Shown piece by piece: positions 12,360 to 23,078 of a stretch of 64,000 bases of DNA. A model generated the notes under the pieces. That model had not been told where the DNA came from. It saw only the letters and a program-made list of their open reading frames with translations, and did not search any database. How positions within the stretch are numbered: the stretch's first letter is position 1; each line of letters begins with the position of its first letter. Made by a program: the position numbers and the translations under genes. Source of the DNA: Paramecium sonneborni (lineage: Eukaryota > Ciliophora > Oligohymenophorea > Peniculida > Parameciidae). Location: positions 372,038-436,037 of the forward strand of contig CAJJDN010000075.1 of the NCBI GenBank assembly GCA_905182985.1, written 5' to 3'.

Positions 12360-14041
12360 TCATTCAAATTTAGAAACCGCCAGATCTTCAGAACTATCTT
12401 CTTATTTTATTTGTAATCCATTGATAGAATTAAAACTATCATCTGTTATTTTACTTTTTATTTCTGGGACATCAATTTATTCTTCTATTTCATTTGCTGT
12501 ATGATTTGGGCTAAAATTTTATTCTAATTATTAGCTACTTAAGTAGAATTACTCATTAGTACTTCCTTATTATTGATTTTAAGATTATTATGAAGATAAT
12601 CTGCGATTATAGGATGATAATCCTAAAGGTCGAGTAAATGTACTTGAAAACTTTCCATATTTTGTTTAATATTCAGAATTATCGCCATCATAATAAATAT
12701 CTTTAATTCCTTAGCTGATTTATGAATATTTATAACAAACTTCATTATCAGTCTTACTTTCATCAAATGGTTCATGAGAAAAATGGCTACCATTTTAAAA
12801 TTCTTGAGTATGTCTAAGAAAACTTTATACAGCTTTTCTTTATAATTAAGTTTAAGCTGTAATTTTAGTTGAATTAGATTTTGTATGTACTGGAGGTTTA
12901 TTATTTATATTAACTTCTTCTATAACTTATAAACCAGTTGCTAATTTAATAGTTTTTTCGAGTAAACATTCTTGAGACATCTACTTTATCAGATTTCCAC
13001 CAATTTATGTGAGTTTTTTAGATCTATTTGATGAGATTTAAGATAATTATCCTTTTGAATTAAGTCCCTAATTTTATATTGATTAAGTTAGAGGTGATAA
13101 TTATTATTGTTATAAATTTTTAGTTTGTAATTAATTTTTAGACTATTTTAAATGTTATTATTATTAAGACTGTGTTTTTTTTATGTTTTAATTTAAAGGC
13201 AAAGTTTATGATTTAGTTTTCAAACCTGAATGAACATTTTTTGATAATTCTTAGAAGTTTAAGTTTTTTTATTGGCTTGAATTTTTTTTATTATCAGATT
13301 CTGTTTAAATAATTTTTTCTTAAGAATTAGAAATTGTAGATAAACGTCTCTATTATTAAGAAACTAATTAATTTTTTCTTATTTCTGTTTTTTCAGATTA
13401 TGCTCTGATACTGTTAGGCAATAGTTCTAATATTCGCTTTTCACAAATTTTCTAAACTAAGCATAATCCATCACTAGATTAGTTAATTAGGTTACTTAAT
13501 ATTATTAGGTTGATTACCTTCATAGATTTTCTTTAATCTACAAAGTGAATGAATACTTAACATTTTGAATTTAAGTTCTGTATCTTTAAAGAAACTTTCA
13601 ATATCAAAAGAGAGACTAATCCATTTATTAGTTAAAATAAAAGCACTTGATATTTTTACTTCATCTGTCTTTTTAATATACGCTTACTATAGATTGGGAC
13701 TTACTACTATTTTAAAATACTTAAAATCTATAAGCATCAGAGAATTACTTCTTATTTATTAGAAAGTTCAAGTATAAATTTAAGTTTTTCAATCAAATAC
13801 AATTGAATGTATAATTTAGAGCCTTTAATGTATATATCATTTGTATTGTGGTAAGTGAATAAATTAGAAGGTCCAACTTTTAGAACAAAACCTCTATATG
13901 AAAATTAATTTATACTTTTCATGGTTTTATCAAACATAACATTTTCAGATTATTAACACTTAAGCTCTAATTATATAAATACTACTTACCTTTACAATCA
14001 AATAAAGTATTTTCTTGGTTTATCTTTGGTAAGTGAGTCAT
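12360..14041 (-). CDS. CFAP20-domain protein (CFAP20DC-like) with disordered tail
   Basis: The N-terminal 170 aa resemble the DUF667/CFAP20 fold: FVLKVGPSNLFTYHNTNDIY, then an ISSAFILTNKWISLSFDI block aligned to the family's 'W..L.iDL..f', then FKMLSIHSLCRLKKIYEG aligned to the closing 'cRlRkIF' strand. The C-terminal 350 aa are Ser/Gln/Asn-rich and probably disordered, as in human CFAP20DC. CFAP20 itself is an inner-junction protein of ciliary doublets, so an axonemal or basal-body role is inferred. Introns of 23 nt (near 13982), 24 nt (near 13900), 29 nt (near 13725) and 22 nt (near 13475) restore the frame. Start ATG is 14039-14041. Confidence 0.72.
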
Positions 14042-14087
14042 TAGTACAACTGTAAATATTATATTTAATAAATCATAAAACTAATTA

Positions 14088-14996
14088 ATGCAAAAAAGAG
14101 TTAGCGACATTACTACTTTGAAAATTCGAACAATTAATGCAAATGGTATGAATAAATATAACCCTATTTAGACATCTCTCAAAGTGATTAGCCATTTTTT
14201 AATCAAAGACTTGATCAAACCAGAGATAATATTCAAATCCCTCAATCTATTCAAGAGATTTTATTCCCTCATTTTTAAATCAAATCTTTGACATCTGTAA
14301 TTGTATCTTTGCTTGCATTAAATTATATATGTCAATACATCTATTATCAAGTTTCAGGATATAAATATTTTGGATGTGTATTATATGAATTTGGAGCATT
14401 TTATGCAGCTGATGTCATTAATGAATGTACAAATCATTAGGAATTAAGATGAATTTTATAGATATATTACTGGGACCCTTTATTTTGGAAGTATCTACAA
14501 TGCTATTGTTTTTGTGACGACATTTACAATGCAAGCATATACATTAGAAGTTTTGTTTGGAAAGTTAATTATTTTTATATATTTAAATGCAGGAATCTAT
14601 GGTTTAGTATTCTCGGGTTTGATTTACTAAAATTCTATCACCACAGGAAATTGTGGAATTATTTTTACTGTTTTAGTTCTTTATGGTTCAAACTTAATTA
14701 AGAAATATAATGAAATGGAAAATGCAAAGGCTATTATTGGCCTTTATTCAATTTAATTGATTTTAAATTTTTTAACAATTTTAGAAACTAACAATACTAA
14801 TATTGGGATAGTAATAGGAGGTATAATTAATGGGTTTGGAATTTCATTATTTTATAATTTTCGACACATTAGTGAAAAGACTAAAAAAGCTTCATATATT
14901 ATTATTTTTGTAATATATTCAGTTGAAATTATGATGTTTGGATTGCTACAAACTTTAGAAGTTGATAAAATATTTAAAATAGATTTGTTTTGTTGA
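14088..14996 (+). CDS. Rhomboid-like membrane protein, predicted inactive
   Basis: About 285 aa with six or seven hydrophobic helices. Rhomboid landmarks: INEYEFYRYITGTLYFGSIY (family 'EYWRLxTxxFLHGxxxHL'), LEVLFGK, and a TM4-type GNCGIIF where active rhomboids have GxSG. Helix 6 shows IVIGGIINGFG where the catalytic His normally precedes the GG. Ser is replaced by Cys (14652-14654) and His by Val (14811-14813), so this is probably a pseudoprotease acting as a chaperone or trafficking factor, like iRhom or Derlin. Introns: 26 nt near 14147 and 22 nt near 14427. Starts 46 bp from the divergent CFAP20-domain gene. Confidence 0.75.
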
Positions 14997-15083
14997 CTTA
15001 TAAATTTGTAATTTTGAGAAATTAATTTTATTTTTTATCATAGTTTTTGTAAAATATGATTTTTATATAATAATAAAAATAAA

Positions 15084-16294
15084 ATGGATATATCCGAAAC
15101 AAAAGAAATTTAAGAAAAACAATTTATTTGCATAGATCCAAAATGCGATTAATAAAGTCGATTATTCAAATCAAAAAATGAAAATCATCCTCATAAATCT
15201 CATGAACATTAATTATACTCAGAGTTCTAAAAATTAATTCGTGCCCAATTTCCATAATAAATTCGAGAATAAATTAATTAATAATTTAGTAAGGATGAAT
15301 TAATCAAAGCAATTTAAACAAGATCAGTTTAAATGCACGAGTCTGTGAAAAATTTTGAAGAAAATCTAATTAAGTATTTGTAACTCATAATGAATTATTA
15401 GAACTATAGAAGCTTATGATATTTTGGGTGCAGATAAAGCTTCAATTAATCAAGTTTTAAGTTAATTAAATGAGTAAAATCCTCCTTAATAACTTAATAT
15501 TTAAGGATTAATGCATGTGCTAAAATTTAATAAATTGGGTCCTTAAAAAGTATTAGAAAAATGGAAAAGAGAAAATGAAATAATACTTAAAGAACTTAGT
15601 ACATAAGCAGATGCAGCCTTAAAAACCTTAGGGAATGTAACCATTTCAAGTTATATGCATATTTAACATTTATAAAGTCCATTGTTATTATAAAAGTAAA
15701 AAATAAAACTATTTGAAAGAATGCACTATGTTTGGAGTTAGAGTTTAAAGGCAAACTCAGTAACAATTAGAGAGGATGCAGCTTATGAAAAAGGCAATTC
15801 AATGGGATTGGTTTGTATCTAATAGATTTTAGAAAAAGATTAAGTACAGAGTTTGACTATTGATATAAAAGAAAGAGCAGGAGTATTGTTAATTTTAATA
15901 TATATATATAGAATCTTTACATAGGAGTATTAGATATGAATGAAAGGAAGCAAAGAGGCAGAAAGACATTCAGTTTTCATGATTGGAATGAATCAGGACA
16001 TGGATTATATTTACTTTATCATGGAGGATGTATAATAATTTCTATAAAATAGATGTTTTTAGTTCAAATGATCTATCTATAAATAGTAAGAAAGCTGGTT
16101 TTACTTTTGATTAAAATGACAAGATTATTCTGACTTGGAATGGACCTGAGCATTCTATTACTATCCTCAAAGTTGGAAGCAGTCATGTAATTTAAATTCA
16201 AATATCATAGCAATTTACATTTAAAGTCAATCCTGATGGGCAATACCATTTTGCAGCTGGTTTATTCAAATGTGAAATAAGGTTGCTTGATTGA
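15084..16294 (+). CDS. Zinc-finger-like, helical and SPRY-like protein (TRIM-like layout)
   Basis: About 377 aa. The N-terminus holds a Cys/His cluster (FICIDPKCDQ followed by HPHKSHEH), then a helical region, then a C-terminal beta-rich domain like SPRY/B30.2: RKTFSFHDWNESGHGLYLLY, AGFTFDQNDKIILTWNGPEH, and DGQYHFAAGLF near the end. Introns: 28 nt near 15373, 29 nt near 15890 and 23 nt near 16030. Similar architecture to other ciliate B-box/SPRY families. No RING seen, so ubiquitin ligase activity is unsupported. Confidence 0.65.
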
Positions 16295-16753
16295 TCAATT
16301 TTATTCTTATGATTAAATAAAAATGAAAGAATTTTTTATTTATAGAATCTGTCAAAACAATTATTATTTTAACTTTTATTAAATAATTTTATAATATAAC
16401 AGTAATCGTTTCATCTGATTAAAAAGAGAATTATTATATCCAAAGGAAAATTGCATAAAAGTAGAAATTCAGAAGTTTATCCTTATTTAAAGAGAGATAT
16501 ATATATATACTTCAAAGAATTAAAGTAAGTTTAATTCATGAATATACTACTAAGATAGAATTTTTCAATTAGTTTATGATAAAGAATATAAATAAGAGCA
16601 AGAGTTCTCTCCATATAATTTGTGATGTGTCTCCTAATAGACTTCAGATAGATGTAATTTAGATTAGGACACAGAATAAGAAGAAAAACTTACAAAGTAG
16701 TTGCTAAAGCTGAGAGAATTCGTGATTATTTTACTTAAAAAAACTCATTAAAA
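16295..16753 (+). other. Unresolved stretch, possible small gene
   Basis: Overlapping TGA-poor frames exist. One, joined by a 34-nt GTAAGT...TAG removal near 16525, ends QLVYDKEYKQEQEFSPYNL before a TGA, but I found no in-frame ATG for it. A second frame starts at ATG 16323 (MKEFFIYRICQNNYY). No domain recognised. It could be a short gene with misplaced introns or the remains of one. Confidence 0.25.
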
Positions 16754-17719
16754 TCAAAATTAGTTATATTATTTACTTATAGTTCGTTCTGTATTTTCAG
16801 TGAATTTGAATGAATCCTTTCTTTTAGTATTTGAATGGTATTAATGCTCATATGAATTCTCATTTTTTTATTCTTATTCATTATTTTCGATTTTGAAATA
16901 TTATTATGGATTATTTATTGATAATCTATTTGATTAGTAAAGACTCTTAATATAATGTGGGTCGTTTTATTGAAATGTCATTGTTCTATTCATTTTTTTT
17001 ATGGGACTTATTTTTGGAGATGGAAATAAAGCCTCTTCTAAAGATTATTACTTATTTATTTGTGTTTCACATTATTATAATTATGCTTGTTGACACATAT
17101 TTCCTTTTTCAAGTAATTTTTCTATTTATAGTTAATAAAACATGTTCTCTTATTTCATCTCTTTATTTTGGCTTTAGAACTAAATCATATCTTCATTTAT
17201 CTAATTTAATTTTCCATCATTATTTGTTTAATTTGATTAATTATGAAGTCTCTCAATCTCTTACTTTAATCTTTCGACTTCCTAAATCTTAATTTCAAAT
17301 CTATGATTTAAATCTAGTCTTATTAATTTTTCTTCTTTTAATTATTTATGTGTTTTTATAAGCTCATTCTCAAAATCAATAATTTATTGTTCTTTTAAAT
17401 GCTTATATTAATTAAATTTTTATTTTTCTAATCTTAATTCTTCATCTTTTCCTTATTCATCAATTAAGTTCAATTAATTTTATTGGTTTGCACCTTTTTA
17501 CAATCTCTCTATTTCTCTTTTAAGATTTTGAATTTCTAAATTTGCCATTTTTTGAGCTTCTGACATTCTTTCTAATTCTTAAATAAGTAGATTTATTCTT
17601 TTTAAGCAACCCTTATGTTTTTGATCTGTTATTAATAAATCTTATCTTGAAGCATTCCCTTAAGATTTAATTCGATCATTTTCAATTATAGACCCTCTTT
17701 AAGAATATAAATTAAACAT
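16754..17719 (-). CDS. Coiled-coil protein, unrecognised
   Basis: Uninterrupted 321-codon ORF in the ciliate code, starting MFNLYSQRGSIIENDRIKSQ at 17719 and ending TGA at 16754-16756. The first 200 residues are heptad-rich (AQKMANLEIQNLKREIERLQ). The last 110 are Asn/Gln/Ser-rich and probably disordered, with a proline patch (PSPKISPIKK). No intron is needed. The standard-code ORF on the other strand is its shadow. Function unknown. Confidence 0.72.
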
Positions 17720-17896
17720 AAATAAATTTAATTTCTAAATAATCCTAATAATTAATCAATTAGTAGTAAAAAATACTATTTTCAAATAGTATTAATTTTC
17801 TTAACGCCCCTTTTTATAATTAAGTAATTGTATCTTAATAAGACTTTACATTTTATATAATTACAAATTTAATTATTATATTAATTTATTTCTAAT

Positions 17897-18547
17897 ATGG
17901 CTGAAGAGTATGATGAAGAATTTGGAGAGGTGCAATATTTAAAAAAATAGGTAGCTTGGATTAGTGATTGGTGATTTTAATATACCATCAAGAGCTTCAG
18001 ATTTACCCCCATAATTTAAAGAACTTTTAGTTCCCAATAAAGTCTAATATGTATTTTGCACAGGAAATGTTGGGAATCGAGAAACCACTGATTGGTTGAA
18101 AACATTATCTGGAAATACACATATAGTAAAAGGTGATTTTGATGAAACAAAAGAAATACCTGAAACTAAAATCATATAGATTGGTTCATGGAAATTAGCT
18201 TTATTACATGGCCATCAAGTTACAATACAAATTAATCTATTAGATAGTTCCTGCAGGAGATGATGAAACTTTATATACATTTTTAAGAGAAATGGAAGCA
18301 GATGTGCTTGTGACAGGTCATACAGGAATAGCTAAGGTTTCTGCTGTAGAAAAAAAATACATAATAAATCCTGGATCTGTAACAGGAAGTTTTAATGGAA
18401 CATAATCGTTAATTATTTTTATTATTATTTAGATCAATACCATCATTTTTAATTTTAGAATTTAAAAAGGAAAAAATCTAAGTTTTTATCTACACTTTCG
18501 ATGGAGAAGTTAAAATAGATAAACAAGAATTGCCATTTTAAAAATGA
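17897..18547 (+). CDS. VPS29: Vacuolar protein sorting-associated protein 29 (retromer subunit)
   Basis: Metallophosphoesterase-fold scaffold of retromer, which recycles cargo from endosomes (family knowledge). Visible motifs: GLVIGDFNIPSRASDLP, ELLVPNKVQYVFCTGNVGN, HIVKGDFDE, LLHGHQ, VTGHTG and INPGSVTGSFN, in the expected order; about 191 aa. The usual metal-site His of 'GDLHIPHR' is Asn here. Three 25-nt introns (from about 17929, 18223 and 18406) are all needed to restore frame. The start gives MAEEYDEEFG, a short acidic leader before the domain. Confidence 0.95.
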
Positions 18548-18999
18548 ATAAATTAAGTTAAGTATCATTATTATTGTGATGTAAACCATTTATCTTTCCC
18601 GTTTTAAAATCCAAACCTTCTCTCCCTTAATTTCTTTAGTCCATCTAAAAAAAAAACTTGATAAGTTTCTATATTCAAACTCTTATTAAGATAATAGATA
18701 AGAAAAAATTCTGTCTGTAATTTTCTAATTATTATTGCTAATTTAAAAATAGTTTCTAAATTTCATTTTACTTGATTCTGTATTTTTTAAATAGTTATAA
18801 ATGGCTAAAGATTTTCTAAATATTGACATGAAAACCAAAAGCAATAGGTTATCTTAACTATTTATATTTGATTAAATTTGAACATAATAATAAAAATTAT
18901 AAATATATTTATATTATCTAATTAATAATAATATGTCTACCTAAAATAATTATGTTAGATCAAATTTCATAAGTAGAATTTTGATAATATAAAAATAAA
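18548..18999 (-). other. Unresolved stretch with a TGA-free minus-strand frame
   Basis: From ATG 18827-18829 on the minus strand a frame reads MSIFRKSLAIYNYLKNTESS and stays open, but it runs without TGA into the antisense of VPS29. It may be a short gene whose last intron I could not place, or chance. No homology recognised. Confidence 0.2.
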
Positions 19000-19027
19000 T
19001 AAAAGCTTTTATAAAAACATTTTTTCT

Positions 19028-19223
19028 TCAAGGAAAAATATCAAAATTTAAGTTTTATTGTTCTTAAAATATTAAAAGATCAAATCTTACAATATCATTA
19101 AATCTTGATGATAAGGAATAACCTATACCTCAGAATTTTTTACTTATCAATAGCTTTTTATATTAAACATAAAAGATTGAGCCCAAAACTATTTTGCTTG
19201 AATAATTAGTCTAACAATTGCAT
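19028..19223 (-). CDS. Possible small protein, unrecognised (copy 1)
   Basis: ATG 19221-19223 opens MQLLDQLFKQNSFGLNLLCL. A 25-nt GTATAG...AAG intron avoids TGA and the frame ends NLNFDIFP at TGA 19028. About 56 aa. It may instead be a terminal exon of the gene to its right. No domain recognised. Low confidence. Confidence 0.3.
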
Positions 19224-19389
19224 TTATTTTTTCCTCAGTACTCTACTAGGAACTATCCTTTTAAAATATCATTTTTAGCAACCCAGAATTAGGAATTTTT
19301 GATTTTTTTTTAAAAAAATATAAACTATAACTTTTTATTTATTTTAATATATAATAATTTTAAGAGTGATTTATTAAAAGTAATCAAAA

Positions 19390-20180
19390 TCAAAAATACT
19401 AATAATCTGCAAAAACCATAAATGACAATCTTTAATTTGCTTTTTTTATTTAAGTTATTAAAGTTTTGTAAACAGACTAAAATTCAACTTTTTAGTTTAA
19501 TTCTTAAGAATTGGACTATTCTATTTTTTTTTTGCTGAATTACCTCTTGAAAAACTATTTGTCCTTGATGATTTATTCATATCTTTAAAATCTTCTGAGC
19601 CTTTATTATCTTAAAGTTAGTTTTCATTTATAGAGCAATTGTGGAAGTTGGTAGCTTTAACTAATTAAAGAGATGCTCTTTTTTTAGATTTATCCCTAGA
19701 TTTAGAAAGATTGTTTTAACTTCTTTCAGCAGACTAAAAACTAGATTTTAATTCTGTTTAATAAAGCTTTTTTAATCTTTAATAAGAATTTTAAGAGTTA
19801 CGGGAAGAGATAAGACCCTTTGAAAATAAAGTTTATTCAGCTTCGAAAAAGATTCTATCAGTTTAAGAATTTGGTTTGGATTTATAACTTATAAAAGATT
19901 TGAGTCTGTTTATCCTTGAATATAAACTTATTCTTGTTTTATTCTCATCATTAATTTGATTTTACTTTAACTATTATGTGCATTCTTATCCCTATTCTTC
20001 CTAGTCTCTAAAAGCTTCTGCCATAGTTCGTCTTCGAGACTCTCTCAAGTTAGAATTAAATATTTGGATTTTTTTGATGAATTTTTTCTCAAATGTTTCT
20101 GTCATATCATAACATCTTGGATACACATATGGTTTGAGACTTGCTTTTCTTTTTTATAAATTTGTTTTATCAGAGTTCAT
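19390..20180 (-). CDS. Basic Ser/Gln/Lys-rich protein, unrecognised (copy 1)
   Basis: Starts MNSDKTNLQKRKASLKPYVY at 20180. About 255 aa: a charged N-terminal helix (ETFEKKFIKKIQIFNSNLRE, then RRRTMAEAFRDQEE), then Ser/Asn/Lys-rich sequence (GSEDFKDMNKSSRTNSFSRG). The 3' end is uncertain: a 20-nt GTC...CAG intron gives a stop at 19390, while straight reading continues in poor-quality sequence to TGA 19269. No domain recognised. The whole gene lies inside the assembly duplication. Confidence 0.5.
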
Positions 20181-20200
20181 TTTATAAATTGATCTCAGTT

Positions 20201-20201
20201 N
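20201..20201. other. Single-base assembly gap (N)
   Basis: One N between two identical flanks; a scaffold joint. Confidence 0.98.
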
Positions 20202-20229
20202 TAAAAGCTTTTATAAAAACATTTTTTCT

Positions 20230-20425
20230 TCAAGGAAAAATATCAAAATTTAAGTTTTATTGTTCTTAAAATATTAAAAGATCAAATCTTACAATATCAT
20301 TAAATCTTGATGATAAGGAATAACCTATACCTCAGAATTTTTTACTTATCAATAGCTTTTTATATTAAACATAAAAGATTGAGCCCAAAACTATTTTGCT
20401 TGAATAATTAGTCTAACAATTGCAT
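20230..20425 (-). CDS. Possible small protein, unrecognised (copy 2 of 19028-19223)
   Basis: Duplicate created by the 1,201-bp repeat; same reading as the copy at 19028-19223. Only one of the two is expected in the genome. Confidence 0.3.
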
Positions 20426-20591
20426 TTATTTTTTCCTCAGTACTCTACTAGGAACTATCCTTTTAAAATATCATTTTTAGCAACCCAGAATTAGGAATTT
20501 TTGATTTTTTTTTAAAAAAATATAAACTATAACTTTTTATTTATTTTAATATATAATAATTTTAAGAGTGATTTATTAAAAGTAATCAAAA

Positions 20592-21382
20592 TCAAAAATA
20601 CTAATAATCTGCAAAAACCATAAATGACAATCTTTAATTTGCTTTTTTTATTTAAGTTATTAAAGTTTTGTAAACAGACTAAAATTCAACTTTTTAGTTT
20701 AATTCTTAAGAATTGGACTATTCTATTTTTTTTTTGCTGAATTACCTCTTGAAAAACTATTTGTCCTTGATGATTTATTCATATCTTTAAAATCTTCTGA
20801 GCCTTTATTATCTTAAAGTTAGTTTTCATTTATAGAGCAATTGTGGAAGTTGGTAGCTTTAACTAATTAAAGAGATGCTCTTTTTTTAGATTTATCCCTA
20901 GATTTAGAAAGATTGTTTTAACTTCTTTCAGCAGACTAAAAACTAGATTTTAATTCTGTTTAATAAAGCTTTTTTAATCTTTAATAAGAATTTTAAGAGT
21001 TACGGGAAGAGATAAGACCCTTTGAAAATAAAGTTTATTCAGCTTCGAAAAAGATTCTATCAGTTTAAGAATTTGGTTTGGATTTATAACTTATAAAAGA
21101 TTTGAGTCTGTTTATCCTTGAATATAAACTTATTCTTGTTTTATTCTCATCATTAATTTGATTTTACTTTAACTATTATGTGCATTCTTATCCCTATTCT
21201 TCCTAGTCTCTAAAAGCTTCTGCCATAGTTCGTCTTCGAGACTCTCTCAAGTTAGAATTAAATATTTGGATTTTTTTGATGAATTTTTTCTCAAATGTTT
21301 CTGTCATATCATAACATCTTGGATACACATATGGTTTGAGACTTGCTTTTCTTTTTTATAAATTTGTTTTATCAGAGTTCAT
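20592..21382 (-). CDS. Basic Ser/Gln/Lys-rich protein, unrecognised (copy 2)
   Basis: Same reading as 19390-20180, shifted by 1,202. This copy has unique upstream sequence, so it is probably the real locus. See copy 1 for the content. Confidence 0.5.
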
Positions 21383-21558
21383 TTTATAAATTGATCTCAG
21401 TTATAATAATTTTTATTATACAATAATAAGTATCTAATTTAGAAGAACAACATTTTATGGAAGTTATATATCATTTATTTTGTAAAAAATTACTTCATAT
21501 AAGAAACTGAAAGTAAAACAAATTATTATTTTATAAAATCCCTCTATAATTAGAATTA

Positions 21559-22041
21559 TCATTCAAATTCCTTGAGTATTTTGTCTCCTTCATCTAAAGC
21601 TCTTTACATGCTTTCATTCAGTTGTTTGAGAAATGTTTTGAAACTCCAAACTACTGATTGAAACTTTGACTATGTCTTTTCCATCGTTGGTTTTAGTTAT
21701 TTCTAAACCTTTTTTATTCCCTCAATTATCTTTTTCTTATGTTACTTTGTTGTAAATTTTTTTTTAATCTTCTTCATAATCGTATTTGCTTTGGCCATTT
21801 TTGCTTTTGATGATCCTATCATGATTATATCTGGACTTTCATCAGATTTTCTTTCTTCAATGATTTATGTTTTTGAGGTTAGAGTCTTTTTTTTTTATTT
21901 AGGCTGCCTTCCTCTTTTTATTTTCGTACTAACTCGTATCTGATGTTAAGACGAAGGCTGTTTTTTATTTTCACAGTAATCATTCTGACTATCGGCATTT
22001 GATGACGGTAAGAGATCAATCTCTAAGTCTTCAGATATCAT
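21559..22041 (-). CDS. Small basic protein with AT-hook-like and SIM-like motifs
   Basis: Uninterrupted 160-codon ORF, MISEDLEIDLLPSSN..., needing no intron. An AT-hook-like KIKRGRQPKQKKK sits near residue 45, and an acidic/hydrophobic stretch, ESPDIIMIGSS near residue 75, resembles a SUMO-interacting motif. The C-terminal half is a basic helix (KKIIEGIKKVQKQLK) followed by a helix ending ILKEFE. The composition suggests a nuclear, DNA-associated protein; that is inference. No family recognised. It is unusually glutamine-poor for this window. Confidence 0.7.
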
Positions 22042-23078
22042 ATTTAATAAATGAGCTTCAAAACCATATCGTTTATAAAGAGAGAAGAGAAAAAAGCATG
22101 AAAAAAATTGGTTAATGTTTATTATTAATAATAAATTAGTCTATAAACTTATAAGCATTGAACTTTGAGTTTTAAAGCACTAATAGCAATTAGATTTAAT
22201 GACTAAAAAGTAACTTTACTCAGATTGTGCTTATTGCATTGAATTTTTAATAATATAATCACTAATTGCAAAAGTTTCGAAATTATTTTACATTTTAGAT
22301 AAAAGTTCTCTAACCCAAATAAAAATAGCTTATTTTTTAATAAATAATCAATTTTTATTGTAAATTACTTTTTTATTGATGCTTTAGTAATATAATTCTT
22401 AAATGATAAATTTTCAGAACTTTGAATCAAAATTAAATTAATCATCAAAATCCAAAAGAATTTCATCATCTCAATATACTACTTTTTATTTCTGATTTAG
22501 ATTTATTATTTTTTGTATCTCATAATTTTATAGGTATTTTAATGAATTTAGGTTTTAAATTTTCATTGAGATTATGAATAATAATTGAAGAAAACAATCT
22601 CATTCTGCCAAAAGAGTTAATTAGAAGTCTTGAATAAAACTTTAATCCGAATCAAAGCCAGCTTTTCTTTTAGATCTATAAAATGAAATGGAATATATAG
22701 AAGAAATTTTGATTTTGATAGAGCGAATAAATCGAACTAAATTTTAAGACAAATTAAAGTAAATGAGATAGATAATATTAACTAATTGAAATAGAAAATG
22801 TGAATTTAATTTAAGTAGTTAAAATTTGATAAATTGTAATATACTATTAATAAAATTTCTAATTAAGTAAAATAAATAAATAATTTAAATGAATATTTAT
22901 AAAATTTGAGGATTTATTGAAATAATTTTATACTTTTCCTTCATAATTTGATATTGGATAAAAGATTAGAAGAATTTTTTATTTAAAAATTTAAATTTTA
23001 TTAATTTTAAGAAAAAGGAATTAAATTATATAAAATATAAAACAAAATTTTATACTTTACAATTTTATTTTACCTCTA
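22042..23078. other. About 1 kb without a confident gene
   Basis: Very AT-rich. On the minus strand, ATG near 22469 opens a TGA-free frame beginning MKFFWILMINLILIQSSENL, which looks like a signal peptide, but the rest is low-quality. On the plus strand near 22585-22725 a fragment reads ILPKELIRSLEQNFNPNQSQ without an acceptable start. Both could be gene remnants. No RNA gene or repeat seen. Confidence 0.3.

Larger units (their letters stand above)
19000..20200 (+). repeat. First copy of a 1,201-bp exact direct duplication ending at an N
   Basis: Reads the same as 20202-21402 wherever I compared them. It ends directly at the single N at 20201, and the second copy starts directly after it. 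This is the signature of two contigs that overlap but were scaffolded end to end, so the duplication is probably an assembly artefact. Confidence 0.9.
20202..21402 (+). repeat. Second copy of the 1,201-bp duplication
   Basis: Same sequence as 19000-20200 at an offset of 1,202 (see there). This copy continues into unique sequence on its right, so it is the one with the true 5' context for the gene starting at 21382. Confidence 0.9.

Noticed and set aside
16957..17292. 111-codon standard-code ORF on the plus strand with membrane-like composition
   Set aside because: It is the antisense of the 321-codon coiled-coil gene read in the ciliate code; the hydrophobic look comes from reverse-complemented Lys/Glu codons.
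19000..21402. Recent segmental duplication or transposon
   Set aside because: Copies read as identical and meet exactly at a single N with no flanking target-site pattern; contig overlap explains it better.
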